Assembly (NCBI GenBank): GCA_910579225.1
Contig: CAJTTI010000041.1
Span: 1 to 22,379, forward strand
Direction: 5' to 3'
DNA: 22,379 nucleotides
Source: an uncultured Lachnospiraceae bacterium
GTDB lineage: Bacteria > Bacillota > Clostridia > Lachnospirales > Lachnospiraceae
The notes under the pieces: model-generated
What the model saw: the letters and a program-made list of their open reading frames with translations, nothing else
The model's database searches: none
What the model was told of the DNA's origin: nothing
Shown: positions 14,806 to 21,913 of the stretch, in pieces
How positions within the stretch are numbered: the stretch's first letter is position 1
Layout of the letters: each line of letters begins with the position of its first letter
Position numbers and translations under genes: made by a program

Positions 14806-15693
14806 ATGCTGTTAGAGGTAACCGAACTTACGAAAGCCTTCCGGGATACCATGGCTGTGGATCACATTTCCTGCACGCTGGGAAACGGCGTCTACGGCCT
14901 TCTGGGTGTCAACGGAGCAGGCAAGACCACCTTCATGCGCATGCTCTGTACCCTGCTGCTTCCCGACTCCGGAGCCATCCGGTGGGAAGGGAGCGACATC
15001 TTTTCCATGGGCGGAGCATACCGGAAGCTCCTGGGATATCTTCCCCAGGACTTTGGATATTACCCAGATTTTACCATACAGGATTACCTCCTGTATATCG
15101 CTTCCATCAAGGGGCTGCGCCCCGCATATGCAAGGAAACGCACGGAAATGCTGCTGCAGCAGGTGGGGCTCTGGGACATCCGGAAACGGAAGATGAAAAA
15201 ACTCTCCGGCGGCATGAAGCGCCGGGCGGGGATCGCACAGGCCATGTTAAACGACCCGCAGATCCTGATCCTGGACGAACCCACCGCGGGACTGGACCCC
15301 AGAGAACGCATCCGCTTCCGGAATCTCATCAGCGAGATCGCGGACAAAAGGCTGGTCCTTCTGTCCACCCATATCGTTTCGGACATCGAATACATCGCCG
15401 GAGAGATCCTTCTGATGAAGGATGGGAAACTGACGCTTACCGGCACCACGCAGGAGCTGACCGCCTCCATGCCGGAGCAGGTGTGGCGCTGCGCCGTCCA
15501 GAGAGAGCAGCTGGATCATTACCTGCAGCATTATCAGGTGTCCAATATCCGGAATACCGCGGACGGCGTCGAACTGCGCATCCTGTCCGCATCCTGCCCC
15601 ATGGCAGAAGCGGCGCCGGAACCGGCCACGCTGGAGGATGTATTTTTATATCATTTTGGAGAAAAGGCAGGTGCGGACCATGATATGGTATGA
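14806..15693 (+). CDS. ABC transporter ATP-binding protein
   Basis: A 295-residue ATPase with Walker A GVNGAGKTT near residue 34, a Q-loop region YLPQDFGYYP, signature LSGGMKRR, Walker B ILILDEPTAGLDP and switch STHIVSDIE. The C-terminal part (residues about 215-290) is variable and ends in a LEDVFLYHF motif common in ABC-2 export ATPases. It overlaps the permease gene by 14 bases. It should power the membrane partner encoded next, for export of a lipid, peptide or drug; the substrate is not indicated. The 473-base gap from the upstream membrane-protein gene contains the antitoxin unit. Confidence 0.93.
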   Translation: MLLEVTELTKAFRDTMAVDHISCTLGNGVYGLLGVNGAGKTTFMRMLCTLLLPDSGAIRWEGSDIFSMGGAYRKLLGYLPQDFGYYPDFTIQDYLLYIASIKGLRPAYARKRTEMLLQQVGLWDIRKRKMKKLSGGMKRRAGIAQAMLNDPQILILDEPTAGLDPRERIRFRNLISEIADKRLVLLSTHIVSDIEYIAGEILLMKDGKLTLTGTTQELTASMPEQVWRCAVQREQLDHYLQHYQVSNIRNTADGVELRILSASCPMAEAAPEPATLEDVFLYHFGEKAGADHDMV

Positions 15694-16906
15694 GATCAAG
15701 AAAACAGTTTCCCGGACCGGCGGTCGAATCGCACTGGGCCTGCTCCTGTTCACGCTGGCAGTCTCCTGCTTTCTGGCGGTCCGTGTATATTATGTAAACG
15801 AAGAAGGCGTCAGGGAATACGGTTATTCCGCCGTTCGGAAATTAAGGGCGGCGCAAAAGGAATGGGCGGGAGTCCTGGACGAGGAGCGGCTGCAGGCGGC
15901 CTTTCAGGAAAACATAAGGATCCGGCATTCCCCGGAAGCCCTCTCAGAAGACATTACCGAAAATGAGATCGCCTTTGGCAGGCTCCAGGGAATCTATGAG
16001 ATTCGATCACTCATCAACGAGTCCTATGCGGAAGGATTCCGGTCCTATGACTACTATCTGGCCGACCGTCTGACCTCCGTAAACGCCGCCGATTTTTACC
16101 AGAACCGGGTCCTCCTGCTTCGGGAATGGCTGGAAACCGACGCCAAAGACCAGTTCACGGAAGCGGAGAAAGCCTGGCTGATCCGGCAGTATGAAGAACT
16201 GGACACGCCCTTTTTCTATGACTATGTGAAGGGATGGCGGCGGGCCATGGAGTATTTTCCCACGCTGGTCATGCTGGCCGTCATGATCCTGGGTTATCTG
16301 GTGGCAGGTATTTTCTCCTGCGAATACCAGTCAAAGGCAGAAGCTGTCTTTTTCGCCAGCGCCTATGGACGGAGCCGCGCCGTATCCGCCAAAGTAAAAG
16401 CGGGCCTTCTGACGGTGACCGGCATCTACTGGGCGCTTGCGGGATGTTACAGCGCCTTTGTGCTGGCTTTCCTCGGCGCGGACGGCGCTTCCTGTCCGGT
16501 CCAGGCAGACATGGGCGGCTGGAAATGCTTCTATCACCTGACCATGGGGCAGGCTTACGCCCTTGTCCTGTTGGGAGGCTACCTGGGATGCCTGTTCCTC
16601 TCTGGCCTGACCATGCTGGTATCGGCAAAAACCCGCTCTTCCGTGGCGGCGGTGATGGTGCCTTTTGGAGCGGTCTTCCTGCCCTCCTTCCTGTCTTTCA
16701 TCCAGCATCCCCTGATGAACCATATCCTGGTTCTGCTCCCGAACCGGCTTCTGGATATGGGCTCGACTCTGGGGTACTTCTACCTGTATCCCGTGGGCGG
16801 ACAGCTTCACGGAGCGGTTCCCCTTCTCCTGATCCTGTATACGGCGCTGTCCCTGGTCCTCTATCCCATGCAGTATGTGGAATACCGGCGTTTGTCAAAA
16901 AAATAA
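15680..16906 (+). CDS. ABC-2-type permease-like membrane protein
   Basis: A 408-residue integral membrane protein. One N-terminal helix (about residues 14-33) is followed by a long, probably extracellular, soluble loop of about 150 residues rich in charged amino acids. A C-terminal block of about five helices follows (LVMLAVMILGYLVAGIF, IYWALAGCYSAFVLAFLG, LVLLGGYLGCLFLSGLTMLV and later ones). This is the ABC-2 export topology. The start ATG at 15680 gives MIWYEIKK inside the ATPase gene end, which implies coupling; a longer reading to 15638 lacks a ribosome site. It pairs with the preceding ATPase. Confidence 0.85.
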   Translation: MIWYEIKKTVSRTGGRIALGLLLFTLAVSCFLAVRVYYVNEEGVREYGYSAVRKLRAAQKEWAGVLDEERLQAAFQENIRIRHSPEALSEDITENEIAFGRLQGIYEIRSLINESYAEGFRSYDYYLADRLTSVNAADFYQNRVLLLREWLETDAKDQFTEAEKAWLIRQYEELDTPFFYDYVKGWRRAMEYFPTLVMLAVMILGYLVAGIFSCEYQSKAEAVFFASAYGRSRAVSAKVKAGLLTVTGIYWALAGCYSAFVLAFLGADGASCPVQADMGGWKCFYHLTMGQAYALVLLGGYLGCLFLSGLTMLVSAKTRSSVAAVMVPFGAVFLPSFLSFIQHPLMNHILVLLPNRLLDMGSTLGYFYLYPVGGQLHGAVPLLLILYTALSLVLYPMQYVEYRRLSKK

Positions 16907-16929
16907 CGAACTCTCCTGTACCTTTCCTT

Positions 16930-17146
16930 TTATGGATGGTTCCCTGTCTCGAAGCACCATCTGGCAATATCAGAGACCAGTTCCGCCGGAACCGGCCGGC
17001 TGTATGGAAGCTGTATGGTTCCCTTACTGGTCCTGTATTCTGCCAGATGTTCGGAAAATTCCAGAACTGCTTCCGGACCCGGATACAGACCTGCATGGTT
17101 TTTGAATCCGGCAAAATTTCCTTTCTCCTCGTATTCTTGTTTTTTT
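16930..17146 (-). pseudogene. DUF1801 (YdhG-like) C-terminal remnant
   Basis: On the minus strand a frame ending at the TAA of 16930-16932 reads NFAGFKNHAGLYPGPEAVLE, then SKGTIQLPYSRPVPAELVSD. This closely resembles the C-terminal half of DUF1801 proteins, whose HxGLYPG and SKGxIxxP patterns are distinctive. The first 40 or so residues of the family, including a start codon, are missing, and the frame runs back into the end of the ATP-grasp gene one frame off. It is probably a relic left by a deletion or by insertion of the hip operon. Confidence 0.7.
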
Positions 17147-17863
17147 CTAAAGAAAGCAGTCCTTCACCCCAACGAGCTGCGACCACCTGGCATATAACAT
17201 TTCCGCGTACAGCACAGGATCCAGACCATAACACCCGATCGCAAACCCATCATTCATCTCGATCAGTAAAGTCCTTCCATCATCTGTAACGCCAAAATCC
17301 AGCGAGCATCCAGCCGGCATCTTTTTGTACTTCTGTATTGCGCACTGGATGATTTTCCGATCCGGTATCTTCTGAGGATCGCCGCTGTAATGCTGTATTC
17401 CCAATATCTCTCTGTATCGGACAAAGCATCTCCACTCAGACTGAAAACGGACCACTTCACTGCAGAGTATTTCTGCATCAGGATCCATATGACTGTATTC
17501 CCGGAGATCCTCCCTGCTGTTTACAATGATTCCTTTTGCCGCCTTTTCTTCCGCCGGCTTAATGAATACGGGAAGCCTTTCCTGCAGAAGATCACCCAGT
17601 CTGATCTTCCAGATCCTTCTTCCCAGATAACTGCGAAGCTCTTCCGGATAGTTGTAATCGGGAAGCTGTATCCCCAGTTCCGCAAAGCTGTGATGCATGA
17701 TAAGCATTCCGCCCACAACAATATCTTCCCCTGCTCTTCCATCAAGTTCTTCATTTGTTGTAAACAGAACGCATTCTATGCCAAGACCGGTAAAGCCGTC
17801 ATATGCCGCCTGGCATTCTTCATTCCAGGGCCTGCCCTGAAATGCGTGGATATATGCGCGCAT
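17147..17863 (-). CDS. ATP-grasp domain protein (possibly R2K/DUF4343 clade)
   Basis: A 238-residue single-domain ATP-grasp enzyme, expected to use ATP to join a carboxyl group to an amine or thiol through an acyl phosphate. Visible motifs are the ATP-binding lysine strand VFIKPAEEKAAKGIIV, the CSEVVRFQSEWRCFVRYREI segment with its arginine, and the metal site SLDFGVTDDGRTLLIEMNDG with Asp, Glu and Asn. The ATG at 17863 has AGGAGG 7 bases upstream. It follows hipA by 13 bases on the same strand, so it is very likely the third gene of the hip operon. The acceptor is unknown; the clade name is from memory. Confidence 0.8.
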   Translation of the reverse strand: MRAYIHAFQGRPWNEECQAAYDGFTGLGIECVLFTTNEELDGRAGEDIVVGGMLIMHHSFAELGIQLPDYNYPEELRSYLGRRIWKIRLGDLLQERLPVFIKPAEEKAAKGIIVNSREDLREYSHMDPDAEILCSEVVRFQSEWRCFVRYREILGIQHYSGDPQKIPDRKIIQCAIQKYKKMPAGCSLDFGVTDDGRTLLIEMNDGFAIGCYGLDPVLYAEMLYARWSQLVGVKDCFL

Positions 17864-17876
17864 GGTCAGCCTCCTC

Positions 17877-18998
17877 TCACACCCATTCTCCCAGCATTCC
17901 CCGCACTTTATTTTCGATTTCATCTATCACTTCCTCACAGACCTGCCGTTTCAATCCTGTCTGGCCCCCAACAGCCAGCAGTTCTTTCCTCCCGGGATTT
18001 CTCCCATTGCCGTCCACGGTCGTGGTATGTTCTCCGTAACAGGTTGAGCTGTAAGTAAGATCATATGCAGGACTTAAGCTCCAGGTATCCGTCTTCTCAT
18101 CATACATCCAGGAAAAATTCTTGGAATGATCATCCCTGTTATGTGCGAATACATTGAAGCACATCCTTCGGAACATGCTCTCCATCTCCTGCTGATGATC
18201 TCTTGTCAAAATCTTTGTCAGCTTCATCAGGCTGTGATAATCCAGGCTTGGCTGGCGATAGTCCAGTTCCAGCAGCGCAGCCGCCGTCAGCACATGAATC
18301 CGTTCACTTTCCGGCCCTCTGTCAAATCTTCTGGTTCCAAAATATCCGTCGCACCGCTTTGAAGAAAACAGTCTCGTCTCTGTCATGGGAATTCCGCATT
18401 CTTTTGCGCACAGGGAATATTCGTACTCCATGCGCCCAGTTGTCTCTTTGTCCACATGTGCCGGAAATTTTATGATCCAGTCTTCCCCATCAATCCTTGT
18501 CATGATTTTCGGTCTGGCCCCGCCGCTGGTTCCGCCCAACTGATACAGCACGTCCAGATTTTCCGAATATTGTGCATGAAGTATCTTCTGACATTCCTGT
18601 TCCAGTTCATCCAGATCGCCTGGCACAGCAGCCGTTCCCATCCATAATTCCGGCTGATAGGTTAATGCACCCATGCCGGAGCTTCCGACAATCGCCAGAC
18701 GATTCAAAACACTCAATTCGTCTTTTGCAATTCCTTTCCGCTTTAACAGACGATCCAGCAGAAGATTTCCCCATGCATCCGGAAGACTGTCTGCAAAACA
18801 GCCAAACAATCCCTGAAAATAATCTTTCACCGGCACAAATACCTGCTTTTTCAAGGGAAGAGAAAACGGGCTGATGGAAAATCCGTCCTCCAGCCAGCCG
18901 TCATCATACGCAAATGCAGCTTTATGCTCTCTGGTCATGACAAGCGTTCCAACCAGTCGTTCTTTATAAAACACCTGAAGCTTTTTATCGATTCTCAC
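17877..18998 (-). CDS. hipA: HipA-family serine/threonine kinase toxin
   Basis: A 373-residue HipA-type kinase. In Escherichia coli HipA phosphorylates glutamyl-tRNA synthetase and causes growth arrest (established). The N-terminal HipA domain covers about residues 1-95. The kinase domain shows the Gly-rich loop GGTSGGARPK, an IIKFPA lysine strand, the catalytic HNRDDHSKN motif and the metal-binding SPAYDLTYS motif, all intact. The start is a GTG at 18998 with AGGAGG exactly 6 bases upstream; a TTG at 19013 would overlap that site. It overlaps hipB by 14 bases. Unlike HipBST systems, the N-terminal domain is fused here, not encoded separately. Its target in this organism is unknown. Confidence 0.92.
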   Translation of the reverse strand: MRIDKKLQVFYKERLVGTLVMTREHKAAFAYDDGWLEDGFSISPFSLPLKKQVFVPVKDYFQGLFGCFADSLPDAWGNLLLDRLLKRKGIAKDELSVLNRLAIVGSSGMGALTYQPELWMGTAAVPGDLDELEQECQKILHAQYSENLDVLYQLGGTSGGARPKIMTRIDGEDWIIKFPAHVDKETTGRMEYEYSLCAKECGIPMTETRLFSSKRCDGYFGTRRFDRGPESERIHVLTAAALLELDYRQPSLDYHSLMKLTKILTRDHQQEMESMFRRMCFNVFAHNRDDHSKNFSWMYDEKTDTWSLSPAYDLTYSSTCYGEHTTTVDGNGRNPGRKELLAVGGQTGLKRQVCEEVIDEIENKVRGMLGEWV

Positions 18999-19263
18999 GT
19001 ATAACCTCCTCAAGGCTCTGATAGGGAACTGCTGTAAACAGTCCTTTGATCTCTTCTGCGCAGTCCAGCGCCATGGCGATCTTCGTCAGGGACAGCAGCG
19101 AAATCTGTCCGGATGTTTCAAATCTTTTGATGGAACCATAGCTGACTCCGCTTCTGCGGCTCAGCTCTTCCTGTGAGATTTTCCTGCGCCTTCTGATATT
19201 CCGGATACGTTTTGCAAGATCTCCATTAATTTCTTCTGCCGTCTCCCACACAAAACCAGTCAC
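18985..19263 (-). CDS. hipB: HipB-type HTH antitoxin/autorepressor
   Basis: A 92-residue protein with a Cro/C1-type helix-turn-helix (LAKRIRNIRRRRKISQEELS, then SGVSYGSIKRFETSG), as in HipB antitoxins that bind HipA and repress the operon. The start is read as GTG at 19263 because GGGAGG at 19273-19278 lies 9 bases upstream; an ATG at 19305 would add 14 residues but lacks a good site and lies nearer the operator. It is translationally coupled to hipA through a 14-base overlap. An inverted repeat upstream is the probable operator. Confidence 0.85.
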   Translation of the reverse strand: MTGFVWETAEEINGDLAKRIRNIRRRRKISQEELSRRSGVSYGSIKRFETSGQISLLSLTKIAMALDCAEEIKGLFTAVPYQSLEEVIRENR

Positions 19264-19319
19264 CGGGTCATGCCTCCCTTCCGAATGGGAATCTATATTT
19301 TTCACAGATAAACAGCTAG

Positions 19320-19364
19320 TATATTATCTATATTATAACATTTTACCCATTCCTAGATAATATA
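19320..19364 (-). promoter_or_regulatory. hip operon promoter with inverted-repeat operator
   Basis: TATATTATCTA (19320-19330) and TAGATAATATA (19354-19364) are perfect 11-base inverted repeats 23 bases apart. Between and overlapping them on the minus strand lie TTATCT (19355-19360), a 17-base spacer and an extended -10 TGTTATAAT (19332-19340). One arm covers the -35 and the other lies just after the -10, an efficient layout for autorepression by HipB. The remaining bases 19371-19527 show no gene. Confidence 0.7.
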
Positions 19365-19527
19365 TGATCCTTTATTATTTTACCGATTTTCTCTGCTTTT
19401 GTCCAGTTCCAGAACCTGTTCTGTCAGGAAAAATTCAGGTCATAAAATCAGAGAGTCGATTGGTGATTCAAACAGCTCCTCTGTAAAGCAACAGAATCTC
19501 CATTTTCTTTCATAAGCTTTACAGTAA

Positions 19528-19571
19528 AAAAGTGTAAAGTTCTTTAGCGGCTTAACAAACTTTACACTTTT
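19528..19571 (-). terminator. rho-independent terminator after coiled-coil gene
   Basis: A perfect 14-base inverted repeat (AAAAGTGTAAAGTT, 19528-19541, with its complement at 19558-19571) has a 16-base loop. On the minus strand it ends in six Us and lies 21 bases after the stop of the coiled-coil gene. It may also work weakly in the other direction. Confidence 0.8.
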
Positions 19572-19592
19572 CATTTACGGGTTATGTGGTTA

Positions 19593-19865
19593 TTATGAAA
19601 TCTTTTGTAACTTTTCACTGTGCTCTGTGACTACCTTTTTCAGCAGATCAACGTCAGACTGGATTGCCTCGATCTGTGTGGATGCGTCCTGAAAGCGTTT
19701 AGCAGCAGGCACATAATTTTCTGTTAATAAGTGAAGCTGCGGTTTCACGATATTTTCCATATCCAATTTGATATTTCTAATATCGTTTTCAAGGGGTTTA
19801 AGCTTTGCATCAAGCTTTTTGTCCATCATATCGGACAGGGCAAGTAACAGTTCATTGTCTGTCAT
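19593..19865 (-). CDS. small coiled-coil protein of unknown function
   Basis: A 90-residue acidic/basic helical protein with heptad-like hydrophobic spacing over almost its full length (ALSDMMDKKLDAKLKPLEND, then IEAIQSDVDLLKKVVTEHSEKL). It has no signal peptide or membrane helix. The ATG at 19865 has AAGGAG 8 bases upstream; a GTG at 19874 overlaps that signal. It has its own predicted extended -10 promoter and a strong terminator, so it is a single-gene unit. Similar short coiled-coil hypotheticals recur in Lachnospiraceae, in my memory. Function is unknown. Confidence 0.75.
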   Translation of the reverse strand: MTDNELLLALSDMMDKKLDAKLKPLENDIRNIKLDMENIVKPQLHLLTENYVPAAKRFQDASTQIEAIQSDVDLLKKVVTEHSEKLQKIS

Positions 19866-19915
19866 TTTTCGCACTCCTTTTTGATCTGTATGCCTCTTTG
19901 TTTCTGATATCCGAT

Positions 19916-19924
19916 ATTATATCA
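19916..19924 (-). promoter_or_regulatory. extended -10 promoter of coiled-coil gene
   Basis: TGATATAAT on the minus strand (19916-19924) is a perfect extended -10, about 50 bases before the ATG. No strong -35 is seen. Confidence 0.5.
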
Positions 19925-19941
19925 CATCCCATGTATAAAGT

Positions 19942-20499
19942 CTATTCACAGTCCGTTTCCCCATACACATAGTCCTTGAAATAGTCCGTTTCCTCCTGAT
20001 GATCCAGCCATAATTCAAACCATCCCAGGAAATCCTGCCGCTCACAGCAGGGCTGGACGCCTACATCCGTAAAGTTCCAGACCTCTCCCCGGCATTTCCC
20101 GGTGATGATCAAACGATAACTCATGCAGCACCCCAGATTGATCAGTTCCATATTCCCCTGATAAACTTTATGGTCCCTTTCAGCCTCAATGATATCGGCA
20201 TCCCTTTCGTCGTCCTCCCAGATCCAGAACCGGTCAAGCAGAAAGGGGGACGCCAGTTCCTGACACGGACTGCTTTCCAGATCATTCAGGCGGCAGCCCT
20301 CAAACATATGTTCACAGCCATTTCCAACCTCTTTTAAAAACATACGGTATGCCTGCGGCAGTTGGATTCTATGGCATTCTTCAAACGCCGCGATCGTTTC
20401 TTCTGAAAGGCATTCTCCCATTTTAACAGGAAGTGCATTTACCTTCTCCTGAATCCGTCTGATTACTTTTTCATATTCCTTCGGTTCGTAAATCGGCAT
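19942..20499 (-). CDS. SMI1/KNR4 (SUKH) family protein
   Basis: A 185-residue SUKH-fold protein. The hallmark N-terminal region is LSEETIAAFEECHRIQLPQA followed by YRMFLKEVGNGCEHMFEGCRL, where an acidic helix leads into LPxxYxxFLxxxGNG. Later, GCCMSYRLIITGKCRGEVWNF and FLGWFELWLD match the C-terminal part. SUKH proteins are often immunity proteins of polymorphic toxin systems (established for the superfamily), but no toxin is adjacent, so it may be an orphan immunity gene or have a housekeeping role. The ATG at 20499 has ATAGGAG 8 bases upstream, so the longer reading to 20550 is rejected. Confidence 0.85.
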   Translation of the reverse strand: MPIYEPKEYEKVIRRIQEKVNALPVKMGECLSEETIAAFEECHRIQLPQAYRMFLKEVGNGCEHMFEGCRLNDLESSPCQELASPFLLDRFWIWEDDERDADIIEAERDHKVYQGNMELINLGCCMSYRLIITGKCRGEVWNFTDVGVQPCCERQDFLGWFELWLDHQEETDYFKDYVYGETDCE

Positions 20500-20813
20500 A
20501 TTTGTTTCTCCTATCGTGATTTTTCGTCCTTTGACTGTCTGATCAGCCAAAGACTGTCTCTCTGCGCTGCGACTAATATATCTTATTTTGTCCAGTGACG
20601 TTTTGTAAAGGACCTTTTAATCGAATTTACATTTCAGGGCAAAAAAACAGAGCCAGGAACCTGTTTTTAGATTCCCGGCTTATTAACTTTGTTTATGTGT
20701 TTCTATCAACTTTTTTATTACCTGCCTGTTTTTGCGTCATTACCTGGAAGAAAAAATATAATTTCTCTAAATTCTTATCAATATAACAACAATCATTAAC
20801 GCTAATTATTTTT
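20500..20813. other. intergenic stretch without a supported gene
   Basis: This stretch holds a direct repeat of GACTGTC (20533-20539 and 20552-20558) around a TGATCA palindrome just upstream of the SUKH gene, and a minus-strand terminator at 20641-20680. A 63-codon plus-strand frame at 20595-20786 has no ribosome site and overlaps the terminator, so it was not called. Confidence 0.5.
20641..20680 (-). terminator. rho-independent terminator of the AT-rich right-end genes
   Basis: On the minus strand AGCCGGGAA (20672-20680) pairs with TTCCTGGCT (20651-20659) over 9 bases including one G-U pair. CTG and seven Us follow (20641-20647). It lies about 130 bases after the OLD-like gene. Confidence 0.75.
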
Positions 20814-21913
20814 TTAATGATTAATACAACTCTTTAAGTCTGAAATAAAACTGTCTATTCCTTCACTCATATCTTGCATAATATTATAAAAAACTCGAAC
20901 CAACATTCTCCCATCAACACCGAGAAATTTTCTCAGTTCTTCGAACCAATCATGATGGTCATTTCCATCAATCGTTGCCAACATAGTTATTATCTGGCTA
21001 TCGCTCTTTCCCATACTATCACAAAATTTTTTAATGTTTTCTGCATTATGCAAGTATTCTCTATATAATTCTTCTAATGGTTTATTCCCCGGCAGAAAAA
21101 CCCATTTCCATTGTAATTTCTCTGTATTTAAACGATTTCTCATATCTCCATCATATACACCTATAAAATCGTATTTAATTCTATCACTTGCCGGAAATTC
21201 AAGACGACAAGTGATTGCTTTTTCTCCACCTTCCGCAATATCAATTGTATATCTTTTCAAAATAATTGTTCCCTGATTACATTTATTTATGCACCAGAAC
21301 AAATATAATAAAAAGTGCTCCCCTCTCCCCATACTTCGAGAATCATATTCTATTTGATCAATGGTAACCTGAAAATATGGCACAGTTCCTATTTCTTCAA
21401 TTTCTTCAAACTCCCATACTCTGCAGTCTTGATATCTTTTTCCCGTCAAATAACAGATATCTTCTATTTCTTCCTCAGACAACCTATATTCTTCATTTTG
21501 TTCAAGTAATTCTTCAAAATTTGCCTGTTTAATAGTAAACTCTTGAATATTATTACTTTCATCACAATCCAAATATATAATTTTATTTAAGTCATATCCA
21601 GTATCGCGAAGTCGATATCCCGTGCAATTTGAACATCGGATTTCTTTTTTTCGCTTACAACCTTTCCATTAACCGTACTTCCTTTTAACTTATGTCTGTC
21701 ACTTTCTGTTAAAATTACTCCTAAAATATCTTTTACCGCAGCAACTACCGTACTTTTTCCTGCTCCGTTCAAGCCACATATTGCAGTTATTCCGTCTGAA
21801 AAAGAAATTTCTTGCAAATCATTTAAACCATTAAGCTCTACGCCGGATACACTATTTAAATATTTTCTTTTATATGCTCTATCCCAATAATCTGTTTCTT
21901 TCGCCTTTCTCAT
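20814..21913 (-). pseudogene. OLD-like AAA ATPase/TOPRIM gene, frameshifted and internally deleted
   Basis: Two frames together read as one ATPase. The first (ATG 21913, stop 21587-21589, 108 residues) has Walker A GLNGAGKST at residues 47-55. A -1 shift at the A-run 21645-21651 joins it to the second frame, which reads EIRCSNCTGY, then DLNKIIYLDCDES and on to the TAA-side end at 20814. An ABC-like signature SMGRGEHFLLYLFW is present, but after GTIIL the expected Walker B Asp-Glu is absent and the sequence jumps to KRYTIDIAEGGEKA, then IGVYDGDMR, which looks like the later TOPRIM-type domain. The first ATG overlaps the upstream stop (TAATG). It is probably a decayed defence nuclease; programmed frameshifting is possible but unproven. 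Confidence 0.65.

Noticed and set aside
16234..17289. Plus-strand frame of 351 codons over the permease end
   Set aside because: It is an out-of-frame shadow of the permease gene, then antisense of the DUF1801 relic and ATP-grasp gene; no domain signs.
20595..20786. Plus-strand frame of 63 codons with a hydrophobic stretch
   Set aside because: No ribosome binding site, and it overlaps a strong minus-strand terminator; composition is that of AT-rich noncoding DNA.
21589..21620. Near-duplicate AAGTCATATCC / AAGTCGATATCC as cause of the frameshift in the OLD-like gene
   Set aside because: The downstream frame reads sensibly through both copies back to the A-run at 21645-21651, so the shift most simply lies at that run.
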